Source of the DNA: Ichthyophonus hoferi
Taxonomy: Eukaryota; Opisthokonta; Ichthyosporea; Ichthyophonida; Ichthyophonidae
Assembly (NCBI GenBank): GCA_002751075.1
Contig: NAOQ01000106.1
Location: 80,339-106,546 of the forward strand
Direction: 5' to 3'
Length of the DNA stretch: 26,208 nucleotides
Shown: positions 1-11,500 of the stretch, piece by piece
How positions within the stretch are numbered: position 1 is the stretch's first letter
Layout of the letters: each line of letters starts with the position of its first letter
Position numbers and translations under genes: made by a program
The notes under the pieces: model-generated
Database searches by the model: none
The model's input: the letters and a program-made list of their open reading frames with translations, nothing else
What the model was told of the DNA's origin: nothing

Positions 1-80
1 CATACATACATACATACATCATACATACATACGTACATGCATACATACATACATACATACATACATACATACATACATAA
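1..80. repeat. (CATA)n microsatellite
   Basis: CATA/TACA tetranucleotides with a few interruptions. The rest of 81-294 holds only AT-rich sequence and the pentanucleotide array at 171-246, so no exon is seen left of 295. Confidence 0.9.
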
Positions 81-170
81 TACATATATACATTTATTCA
101 TACATACATAAATATACACTACGACACATCGTTGCTATCAGATATACATTATATCATTCTATCATATATA

Positions 171-246
171 TACCTACCCTACCCTACCCTACCTTACCTT
201 ACCTTACATTTCCTTACCCTATCCTACCCTATCCTACCCTATCCTA
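171..246. repeat. (TACCC/TATCC)n pentanucleotide array
   Basis: CCTACCCTACCCTA followed by CCTTA and CCTAT variants, directly before the polypyrimidine tract of the 295-312 micro-exon. Confidence 0.85.
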
Positions 247-294
247 CAGATCTTGTTAACATTCTACGCTGTGATATCCTCTCTCTCCTCCCAG

Positions 295-1182
295 GCGTAA
301 CCATCCTTAATGGTATGTTAATTATATTAAATATATTAAATCTAATATAATGAAATAATTGGGAGAGATATATATATATATAGAAGCCCAATCATATCAA
401 GACACTATTGTAAAAGTGCAATATAATTTTTAATTATAGTCATAACTATAAATATTTTATATGTAGACAGTGCCAATAGAACAGATAATAATTTATTTCC
501 TTCTTTTTATTGGATGCAACTTTAATGTAATGTATATATCAATGACTGTAGACTTAATTCAGTCATATCTAGGTAGTACATTTTAATAATATTGGTACGT
601 AATATAATTAAAAATTTTAAAATACCACTTAATTGTTTTTTTGTATTTTTATATCGATATTAAAAAATCTTATCTTTCACTCAGCGATCTTATATATTGT
701 GGCCATGTGGAATTAGTTCAATTAAATTTTCTCACTCCCTTTTTTTCTTCTTTTTTTTTTTTTTCGCTTATTTTTGTTTTTATTTTATTCTTAAATTTAA
801 TTTCTTTTGAATTTGAAAATTTATAACTTCTTTTTTCTTTCTCTTTCTCTTTACCTCTCTTATTCCATGTCTATTTTAATCTTCAATTTTCACTTTTTTT
901 TTTTTTATTTTTTAAAAAACTTCTTTCGCCTTTACCTTTGTGTTGCTTTTTATCTCTTTTATTCTGTGCAAACTTTTAGTTCTTTGAATCCTTTGTTAAA
1001 AATTTAAAAATTAAAAATTAAAAATTAACTTCGTTTCTTCTTTCCTTTGCAATTGCTAGGTAGGGCCGTCAATGACGTAAATGGTGCTCAGTATAATGAT
1101 TGTGCTGTATGTGGTTCGGGCTACCCTGACGACAAACTGTATGTTCTAGGCACTGGTTGAGCACTATGTGTATGTGTATGTA

Positions 1183-1221
<39 letters not shown>

Positions 1222-4200
1222 GTTATTTTTATTAGTATGAATATTATTTATATGCGTATATGCATATACATGCCTATAACATATCTTAACTGTATACATA
1301 TTATCATACATACATACACAGTATCTTATACGCCTACTATATTAGTGTCTTACACACAGACATATACCCCTCCCTCCCCTCCCATACCCACACCCACACA
1401 CTTGGACAGGGTAATCTGTGATGGATGTGATCTAGTATTTCATTTCTGGTGCTGTAGCCCTGAGTTAAAACTAACCCCCATTGGGGATTGGCTATGCTCA
1501 GGATGTATTAGGAGAAGGAATCGACAATTTAAGAAAAAAGGTATATATGTATAATGTAGGATTGGATAAAATAGGATAGGGTAGGATAGGATTAAGTAAG
1601 ATAAGATAGGATAAGAGAGGAGAGGATAGGGTTTATAAGTATATACAACTATGTGTAGGTGGGTCTATGTGGACTACAATAGAAGCACAGATAATAGAAA
1701 ATAGTATGGTAAAATAATAATATATAGTAATACAGGTGTGTATATGTATATATTTAACATGATTTCACTATTTTTATATAGATGTGTTCATTGGTTTTTA
1801 TTCTATAATATAGCCATAACCATAACCATAGTATATATATATAAGTACACTCTCCTATATCCATCACAATTACAGTTACTCAGCCAACATTCAGAATATT
1901 AAATAGCCACTGGGACATCTCTCTGTAATTTATAAACTAATTATAACGTAGAATACCTTCTGAAATTACCGAACACTTGGTTATTTTGCTATTCAAAACT
2001 ATATTAGATTAATAATACCAACTGATTGGGCTAACATATCTCATGTTCTTCTATTTCCAATCATCATCTATATGAAAATTTAAATATACAAACCTATAAA
2101 TACATATATAACCATATATAGTCAGTCAAAAACGACGAACCTTAGCCAGCCAATTAGCACACAAGCTTAAACTGGCCCATATCCTTCGCATTCATTCGTC
2201 AACCCCTAGCAACCAGGATATCTTTGTATGGGCATGTGAATTCCAACCTGCTATAAATGGTAAGTACTATGTGAGATGTAGGTGATAAGAGATGATTAAA
2301 TGGACCCTTATCTTCTATACCACATAGGATAGTCTATATGTATATTTTCTGAATGCATGATAGTGTAGTGTATTGTAGTATATTATGTTGTTATATCTTA
2401 TCCTACTCTCCCCTATAGACCTATAAAAGGTAATCACAGCGTCACAGTGTTGTCTAAACTTCTATAACTACAATAAAAAACACATTAAAGGCTGAGAAAC
2501 AAGGGCTTAATGCACGATCCAGATATTGTTGCACTAACCGTCTAGGCACTTGAAAGGTCATTGGCTAACACTACGTCATAGAAGGAACCAAATATACTAT
2601 GGTGATGTAGTAATATAGTAATATAATAATAGAGTAATATGGAAACATAATAATAAAGTAGTAAAGTAATATAATAATATAATAATATAGTAATAAAGTA
2701 ATATAGTAATATAGCAGTGTAATAATATAATAGTGTAGTAATATCATAGTATACCAATTACAATTAAGACGAAATATTTACAGAGTATACCAGCATTAAA
2801 CACTAGTCAACATTGTACCCATAACAAGTCTTAACCAATTGTATACCGCTATTCAATCTTAACCAATTCTATTAAATATTAAAACCTAACCAATAAGAGA
2901 ACACGATTAAAATCAGCAGTCAATCTAATGAAATAACCCCTTCAATTATAATTATACATACATACATATATTATGTACCATTGCCTGCTGCCTCTTCTTC
3001 TTGTAATCCCATATCATTTCACCCACTCTTATCGTTATAAATTATGGTAAACCACTCACAGCTCTTTATTAATATTAAAATGGGGTTTACATACAGGAGA
3101 GACACAGTACTTGGTTGCCACATGTGGTGGGGAAGTAGTTAATGTAGTTAATGTAAGAGAGGGAGTGGTAGTACAGAGATATCGCCATAAGGGAGAGAGG
3201 TTTGTATGCTTGTCATGGAGTAATGTTGTGGGAAAAGGAAAAGATAAATATGCTGAGATGGCCGTGTTAGCAGCTGCAGGTATGTAGATAGTGTATGTAT
3301 TGTATATGTTGTATATTTGTATGTATGTGGGTAGGTAGGTAGGTAAGTAGATAGTGTATATATGCATATATGTATGTATGTGTGTATGTATGTGTGTATG
3401 TATATGTGTATGTATATATGTATATGTGTATGTATGTATGTATGTGTGTATGCTATAGATGTGTATTTCAAGATAGTTTTATAAAATTTTATAGACAACC
3501 ATATATAAATATAATATTATAATGGGCCTATAGGTGAACAGGGAGATATTAAGTTAATTATACCAGAGAGAGGGATATGCTATGATCAGTTGAAGGTATG
3601 CATGATATATATATAGTGCATTATATTGTATTGTACTGTACTATGTTGTATTTTATTTTATGAGATTATATTATCCTATTTTATATTATCCTATATTTTA
3701 TGGTATTGTATTATATTTTATGGTATTTTATGGTATTGTAGTATAGTATATTTTATTTTATCTTTTTATATTTTATTGTAGTATATTATATTATATTATA
3801 TTATATTGTATTATATTATATTGCATGATATCATCCGATTACCTCATATGGTAATTGCTTTTTTTGGTCTAATCAGGGCCATACTAGTCCTGTGCACACC
3901 ATCGCCTTTCATCCAACCAAGTCCACCTGGTTAATGAGTATGCTTTCTTTGTACTGGTGGATATTTATAGATCAATATATATGCATATATGTATGATACT
4001 ATACTATGTCTTATGTATTTTACAAGGTTTTGGTCTACAACTAATTGTGTCTATAGATTGGTTGAATGTCATAAAACAATGTATCTATATATGGTATTAT
4101 ATTATATTAGATTGGATTGGATTGAATTGAATTGTATTATATAGTAGTATATTATTTTGGATTGCATTACAATATATTGGATTGTACTGTGTTGTTTTAT

Positions 4201-7200
4201 ATTCTATTTTATTATGTAAGATTAGATTAGATTATTAAATATTACAGGGTGTAATTAGCCATCCTGATAGTATATTTATTGAAGTTATAATACACCACTA
4301 AGAAAAAAGGCATAATATCATATGATATAATCTCATTATACACCAACATAAAATACCTCGTGTGCATATTTTCAGGTATGCGATTATGCCATTTCAAATC
4401 CTTACCTGTAGCACCAAACAATTAATATTACTCTTAATTAGGAATATTATTAGATGTAATACCTTATTATAATTAATATAATTAGGCCTTGCCCAGTTGT
4501 AATAAACAGGTTTATTCTCATATTCTTAGATTATATTATAGATAGAGGATATAGTATATAATATAGTATAGTATATAATATATATATTGTTATTGTTGTA
4601 TTGTATTATCTTTCATAGTATGTCGATGTATCAATACCATGCAATAAATCATATTATACAATTTTCCTCTAATAATTTACTATCTTTGTAGTTCACTTAT
4701 ATATCAAAAATTTCAATAATAGTGATAATTAAACATCAATTTCATGAAATTTCCTATAACCTCACAAAAAACTTTTAAGGTCATGCGACTTATATCCCAT
4801 CGAATCATGTCAATAAATTTTATTTCTTTACAAGTACACTTGCTATTTTGTATACATCATGTGGATTTGGTGGATTTGATATCATATTAGAATAGTCTGG
4901 TAGAAATTTCAAAGGTATAGAACCACACTAATATTCCTTTATTTATTATAATCATTATACTACATTATACTTACTATACTAAACTATACTACATGATACT
5001 ATACTATATTATACTATACTATACTAGTCTATATTATACTCTACTCTACTGTACTATACCATATTATATCGAGTATATTGTGATACTTCTGTTATATACC
5101 CATATTTCCTATATAATGAATTGTCCCTTCTATCAATTTGCAGGTGGGGGCTCAGATATGACTTGCCTATTATGGGATATATATGCCCCTGGAGTGGGAA
5201 GTAAAACTACATCTAGGTATGTAGGGGTTAAGTGTATTACAGTGTAGTGTATTGTGTTATAATGTATTGCATGGTATTGTATTGTATTGTATTGTAGTAT
5301 ATTGTAATATAGTGTAGTGTATGATATTGTATTGTAGTGTATTGTATTTAATTTTAGTGTATTGCATGGTATAAGATAGGGCTGTACTGTTCTGTTCTGT
5401 ATTGTATAGTATCATATTGTATTTTATTGCATTATATTGTATTATATGGTATTATATCATGTTATATTTTATTGCGTTATATAATGCAATTAAAATTTTG
5501 TTTGACCTCTCCCTATCCCCCTTCGTCTTTCTCCCTTTCTCTGCAGTCTCCTTCGTAAATTCAACGTGGGTACAATTATCAATAGCATTGTATTTTCCAC
5601 CACTAACCCTATGGAATTTATACTTGGAGGTAACAAAGGCTATATAGCCAAGTGGAAAATTAGTATAGATTCTCCTGAAAAGGACGAAATTAAGGGGTCT
5701 AATAAACTGAAAAGCAAAGGTGAAAGTAAAGAAGAAGAACCATTCGTCTACAGCGGGTACGGTTTCCATCAACCAATATACGAGGTGGATTGTGTTCTGT
5801 CAATCACTGACAGTATTGTGGGTGCGTATGATGCCATACATAGAGTGCTAGAACCTTGAGTTTTAATTGTATCTTAACTTTATTTTTCACTGCTTTCAAT
5901 TGAATAAATAATTGTAGCATAGACCAATAAGGAAATATATTTATTTATTATAGAATTAAAGCCAGTCAATTGCATATCTTATATGCTAATCCCAAAGTAA
6001 TCTCTAGCATAGTGCTTGGTAATTAGTGGATCGTCCGTTTTAATTGCCCGTCCAAGCTTAATATTCTCTTTAAAAGAGAATTACCTTGCTAGTGTTTTGC
6101 TGTGATAGGCCAGCTATAATTATAATGTTACTATATAAGATAGAAATAATTATAGTTCTATTTCCTAATATATATAGCTGTATTACTATTTTTTGACTAT
6201 ATTTTATTAATATTATTTTAACCCTCTGCTTTTTTTTTTTTTTGTTCTTACATACATATTCAATAAATACATACACAAATACATATACCCACGACCTACC
6301 TATATACTATAATATATGACTATATATAGCCAGTAAATCCTCCAATGATCAACGCATAATTCTATGGGATCATGTGACCGCCCAAAAACCAATCACCAAG
6401 GCTAATCGTCATTTTATAGCGTCATTGTTGCATCATGAATCTAAGTTTTATTTTTCAAAGTTCGCCATTACTGCAGGTGGGAATAAGTAGTGCTCTCTTT
6501 ATATATTTTACCCACTTTCCCTTGCCTATGGGGCTTTCCTTTTTTGATATATACATTAATAAGATTTACGTAAGATATAAGTATATACCTTTGATTCTCT
6601 AGATCTTATTAGTAACAATGAACAATGTGTTTTCAACTATAATATAATATAATATAATATATTATGTTATACTAGTTTGTTTTTTTGTTTGTTTTATATT
6701 ATATTATTTATGCTAGTATATTATACTATATATAGGTACTGCAACTATATCCGGCTACCCATTTTTCCATTTAAACCCTATCCTACTCTATCCCATCCTA
6801 TCCTATCCTATAATACTAACCTATTAATAGATGGCAAAGCCTTATTGGCTGGTGACATGGAGGGTAATCTACGCATCTTTGATCTGGAAGTTAATTGGTC
6901 GCAATTTGAAGTGGTTCACCCAATCAGGGTACGTAGGCATTTTCAGCCAAGGATAGATTCATGATTTTATACTCGTATATATATCTTTCCACATCGATGT
7001 ATTCCCATATATGGTGATGTTTATATATATACCTTTATAATATGGTAAGATATTTATACATAGCTATGTGTTAATGTTTTTATATATATGCCCATATATG
7101 ATAATATTTTTATATATCTGTATATGGTAATGTTTATATATCCGTATAGCTATATTTTAATATTTTAATCTTTTCATAATCAAGCCACTTGGCTCCCCTT

Positions 7201-7618
7201 ATTTTATTGCCTGTATATATATTGCATCTTGTTGACCTTCTCTCTTTTTCTTTATTACTTAACCAGGATAATTTGTATTTAATACCGACAAGTTGTAACA
7301 ATGCTTCTCTCCCCTATATCTATTATACTGTCAGACAATCCTACTGTCATACTATTATACTATCATACTTAAACTACCTACCATACCTTATCCAGATACG
7401 CACATATCTTACATACACAATACATACTCTAATATATACCATAATGCATACATACTGCCATACATACATACTATTAACATATGCAGACATTCAGCTACCT
7501 CGCTCCCTCTCTGTGTGCTCCCATACGATGTGTTGCCGTCAGCTCCGATTCTCAATATATAGTTGGTGTAAATGATACAAATATGGTATTAGTGTGGCAT
7601 TGCACGAATGAAAACTAA
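295..7618 (+). CDS. LRWD1: LRWD1/ORCA homologue with PHD finger and WD40 propeller (5' partial)
   Basis: Twelve exons read: 295-312, 1060-1138, 1410-1540, 2122-2259, 3097-3279, 3534-3595, 3877-3937, 5144-5216, 5547-5821, 6330-6476, 6831-6928, 7487-7618 (TAA). All junctions are GT-AG and all phases agree, giving 464 codons plus stop. The order is: end of an LRR cap (VTILNGRAVND); a PHD finger with CAVC, CDGC, HFWC and CSGC ligands at 1101-1506; then a WD40 propeller. WD40 landmarks recalled from human LRWD1 are present: VWACEFQPA, VATCGGEVV, VLAAAG, LLWDIYAP, DSIVASK, RIILWD, AGDMEGNLRIFDLE and a C-terminal VLVWH. EED shares the fold, but IVASK, VLAAAG and ATCGGE favour LRWD1. Human LRWD1/ORCA associates with the origin recognition complex and repressed chromatin in the nucleus. 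A Lys/Glu-rich loop (about 5670-5745) is inserted between two blades. The LRR exons should lie left of the window. The PHD finger is unexpected compared with the human protein as I recall it. Confidence 0.9.
1557..1631. repeat. (GGATA)n pentanucleotide array
   Basis: GATAGGATAGGGTAGGATAGG-type units in the LRWD1 intron 1541-2121, starting just after the donor site. Confidence 0.8.
2601..2755. repeat. TAATATAG-type degenerate microsatellite
   Basis: TAGTAATATAG, TAATAATATAAT and TAATAAAG words repeat with drift in the LRWD1 intron 2260-3096. Confidence 0.7.
3288..3452. repeat. (GTAT)n microsatellite
   Basis: TGTA/GTAT tetranucleotides with TAGG and TGTG variants fill most of the 254-bp LRWD1 intron 3280-3533. 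Confidence 0.8.
3610..3836. repeat. (TATTG/TATTT/TATTA)n pentanucleotide-like array
   Basis: GTATTGTA, TTTTATGG and ATATTATATT units occupy most of the LRWD1 intron 3596-3876. Confidence 0.75.
4094..4210. repeat. ATTGG/ATTAT pentanucleotide-like tract
   Basis: ATTGGATTGGATTGAATTG grading into TATTATAT and TTGTATT in the long LRWD1 intron 3938-5143. Confidence 0.65.
4946..5065. repeat. (ACTAT)n pentanucleotide array
   Basis: ATACTATACTATACT with CTACT and ATATT variants in the 3' part of LRWD1 intron 3938-5143. Confidence 0.8.
5229..5470. repeat. (ATTGT)n pentanucleotide array
   Basis: TATTGTATTGTATTGTA with GTGTAGTGTA and TTCTG variants fills most of the 330-bp LRWD1 intron 5217-5546. Confidence 0.85.
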
Positions 7619-7722
7619 GAATTAATAACCTTATATGGGAATATGTGTATATATCTATTTACATGCAGTCCAATCATAGTATATATTTATATATCCCTGT
7701 GTTGCTACTATGCCCCGGCATC

Positions 7723-7747
7723 AATAAAAGTACAAGTATCCAATAAA
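7723..7747 (+). other. Poly(A) signals of the LRWD1 homologue
   Basis: Two AATAAA hexamers lie at 7723-7728 and 7742-7747, 105-130 bases after the TAA. They imply a 3' UTR of roughly 130-150 bases. Confidence 0.6.
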
Positions 7748-8577
7748 ATTATTTTGTTATAATTAAAAATTAAGATACCAGACTAATAGCAAGACATAAT
7801 GTTTAGCCAATCAACAGATAGACTGCTAAAACGGGAAAAATATAGGGTAACCATAGTATACCCTGTCTTTATTTTAAATCGTTACCCTGACAATGACGCA
7901 TGTCAGGTGGCGGACTATAGTGTAAACAAAACTTGTGAAGCCTTGTCTCAACCACACAGTGGTTAATTTATACTATTCTAAGCGCCGGGTGCAATGGACC
8001 TGAATTAGGATTAAAATATGTAATAATATAATACGGTGTACAGGAAATAATCTCAATATGAAACATTACTACTTAGGTTTGATAAATGATATCTATTTGA
8101 TTAATAGAAGATAATAAATAAATAGGGAATCATTGTAGCATATTTACACATGCTCCAGCAGGTTTAATTTTAGTTTTGATTATTTAAAGGTGCGTATTAA
8201 GTGAATAGTACAATACAATTAATTGAGTGTCGCTATGAGGTCATAAACAATAACGTACAACCAATGGTAAATTACTATGAATATGTACACCAACCAACGA
8301 CAATTATAGTAATTAACATAGTAACCGTGATAATTATTTTAAAACAAACGGTGTTAATTAATTAAAGGAAAAATAAATAATATATATGTGACTTACTGTA
8401 ATAGTATTAAAAAGGATTCAAGTATTCCCTGCATTAGTGCCAAATATATATGTCACTAGCAGATATATAAACCAATAGCTACACAGGTAGGATACATGGT
8501 ATAGAACATAGATAACTAAAGTAAATCATTACTACAGTTACATATGTAAGGTGTAAATATGGCATTGGTATAACATA
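7748..8577. other. Convergent intergenic spacer between LRWD1 and the phosphatase gene
   Basis: This holds the 3' UTRs of both genes. No gene was seen. A short inverted pair (CCTGAC...GTCAGG) lies near 7886-7907. I see no canonical AATAAA for the phosphatase in the first ~250 bases after its stop. Confidence 0.4.
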
Positions 8578-11500
8578 TTAGGTCTGTTGGTCCGAGGCAC
8601 AGGGCTCAAAGTATAGCTCCACACTAAACTTGTCACTAAGTAATTCCTTGTCACACTGTAGGTACGTTGGTAGATAGATAGATAGATAGGTAGGAAGGGA
8701 GGTAGGTAGGTTGGTTAGTAGAGAGATAGATAGATATATTGATAGGTATGGGTGTATGTATGTATGTATGTATATATGTAACTCTCTAGGTGTGCAATAT
8801 AGAATGTAATGACTACCACGTACAATTACGTAAATAAAAGATCATTTCAACATATTATGTTCATTGGTTGTGAGGATATATGTATTTATTTATTTAAAGT
8901 ATTGATATCTATATTATTAGTTCAATTATAGTCAACCAATCACATTCTTTATATAAAATATTTAACAAACAAGCAGCGAGATAGACAGAATGAGGTAATC
9001 ACTTACAGCATGATCTATATCCTTCTTGTATAGAAAATAGCACTCATTGTGGTTGATAAACCGTGTGTTTAACTGTGAGTATATGTATATATGTATGCAT
9101 GCATGAAAAAACAAATATAGGTTAGCATGATAGTATAATAGGATGTTGGTATGTATATGCGTATAATAATATAAGAATCAGACAATATTCTATTATTTTA
9201 GTATATATGATGGTATGAAAATGTATAATTGTACTATACTTATTACCTGGAATCTCCACTGGAGATTTAGTTGTGGCTCCTGGTCACACCATTCCTGAGA
9301 ACAATATATTAGATTAGATTGTATTAGATTAGATAGATGAGCGAAAGTATTGAAAATATAGAAGGTAATGATTGGAGTAATATGTATAAACCAGAATATA
9401 ATAGGTTAGGGGTGTAAATAAAGATTGGTATATGATTAGAGTGCTATATAGTTTATAGGGAGAATAGATTATTATTATTGTTATTAGTAGTACTACTATT
9501 CCTATTCCTATTATGATTACTATAAGTATTACTTTATTGGAAATCCGTTTAGAGCCAAATATCTCTCACTAATCCAACCTATCCTTTAAAAGTACCCCTT
9601 TCCTATGTGAGAATTAAAGAACTGATCATCAATCAATAAACTAGAAACTGATAATATATGGAGTAAAGGAATATATGGCATGGTTAATATGAGCGTATTT
9701 GTAGCACAGAATATGATTGCAGGCTGGGTAGAGATGACGTAGCAACGGAGGGGTACATATAGGCCCTTATATATATATCCATCATACATCATGCTAATTA
9801 TGTATCTATATATAGTAATACTATAACCTACCGGTGCAACGTCAAAACATCTTAATATAATATCCCCCCTTAGTACGGTATCTGGCTCGAATACCAACAA
9901 TGAATCTTGCTGTAGTTCGTCGTCTACCCCATTCCATTGGTTAACAGGTAATTAGATAATTAGATAATTAATTAGGTAATTGTAGTTGGTTAATAAGGTA
10001 AGTATGTAGAGGTAATCAGGTAACAACGTACTAAATAGGGTATAGATTAAATAGTGCAATAGGGCATACTAGGTAGATATAGAGATATATATCTGTATCA
10101 ATCATATTATATTAGTTATGGTATATATGTTTCAAAAATACGGGAACACTTTGCCTACAAATACTATCATCTCTCCTTACCTGTCCTATCTTTAGTATTT
10201 GTAGGCAAAGTGGTCCCGTATTTTCGAAACATATCCAAAACACTAGAGTATAGGATACGGTCTGGTCTACCCTGTATAGTAATATGGTAGGTTAGAGATA
10301 TAGTTAAATAGAGGGGTTTAGTATAAGCATAGGCAGAGCTAGAGGAACAGGATTGGGGCATAGCTATAGGTTGAATGTTATGGTATAGTACAGTATACTT
10401 GGAGTGGTGTTGTACAGTTATAGGTCGGTAGAAAGTGTATTATGGTATAGGCATAGCTATAGTATAGTTATACTATATTATCTCCCCGGTAGAAACATTG
10501 TTATATCTTTCCTTGGTCACAGAAATGGATGCTATACTATACTATACTATACTATACTATACCATATCAAATCATATCATGCCATATCCCACAGCATAAT
10601 ACTAGATATGCATCTACCGTAGTATACTATAGCATATAGCCTATATATATATATACCTGTGCAGGTGTCGTATTAACGGTAACCAACGGAGTGTAATCCC
10701 CTTGTAATGTGGCATCTCTGGAATTTCTAAAGATAACTCGTTTAAGTTTTAAAGTAGGAGGTAGGCTCTGAGAAAGGAAAGTACGAATACCAATGTGAAA
10801 CTATTAATATAGTATCAACTATATAACAACCATAGTTCATTGGTGTTAAATATATATATATATAGCCAATAGCAGACGCTTACATCCTTTTAACGCCAAT
10901 TAAAATCACTTCATTTCATTTATAAACTAACTATAATTCTTGCTTTACAATATATATGCCCACCTTATAGGAGTGTGGTTTACTGTCTTATTCTCTCTTA
11001 CTCTTTATTGTCGGTAAGAATTAACTTTCATCGGGTCATATTAATGAGAGTTTCATGTAGACCCTGTTGTATCGCATTATATCTTACCTTCTATATTCAT
11101 CATGTCTTATCGTATTTTATCCTACCATATCCTATTAATTTACAATACCCATATATATTATATATATATTATTTGGTTAACTATATATAGCTACAACTAA
11201 TGCTTATTTTATTATTTGACCACTTTATAATGATCAATCAAACAGTCTATACATAAAACGATATATTTTATATTTCATATTCTATAATGACTATATCAAG
11301 AATAGTATATTCCTGTTTAAACAGGTTTAGAAACGAAAAACAAAATAGAAATATCTAAAGTGATAGTGAACCAATAATTTTACAATTATTAATTAAATAT
11401 AACTACCGGTTTGGATAATAATTAAATTAATAATCTACCTTTAAAGGAAAATACGGATCGGGTCTTCCTTGGGCTTGGGTTAGAGCATGGGCAAAGTATT

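Noticed and set aside
3056-3498. Minus-strand frames of 103 and 116 codons rich in Tyr, Thr, Ile and His
   Set aside because: They run through the (GTAT)n array and antisense to LRWD1 exon 3097-3279; there are no motifs and the composition is microsatellite-driven.
295-7618. EED (Polycomb) as the identity of the WD40 gene
   Set aside because: The propeller is EED-like, but IVASK, VLAAAG, ATCGGE and the LRR-cap residues match LRWD1 better.
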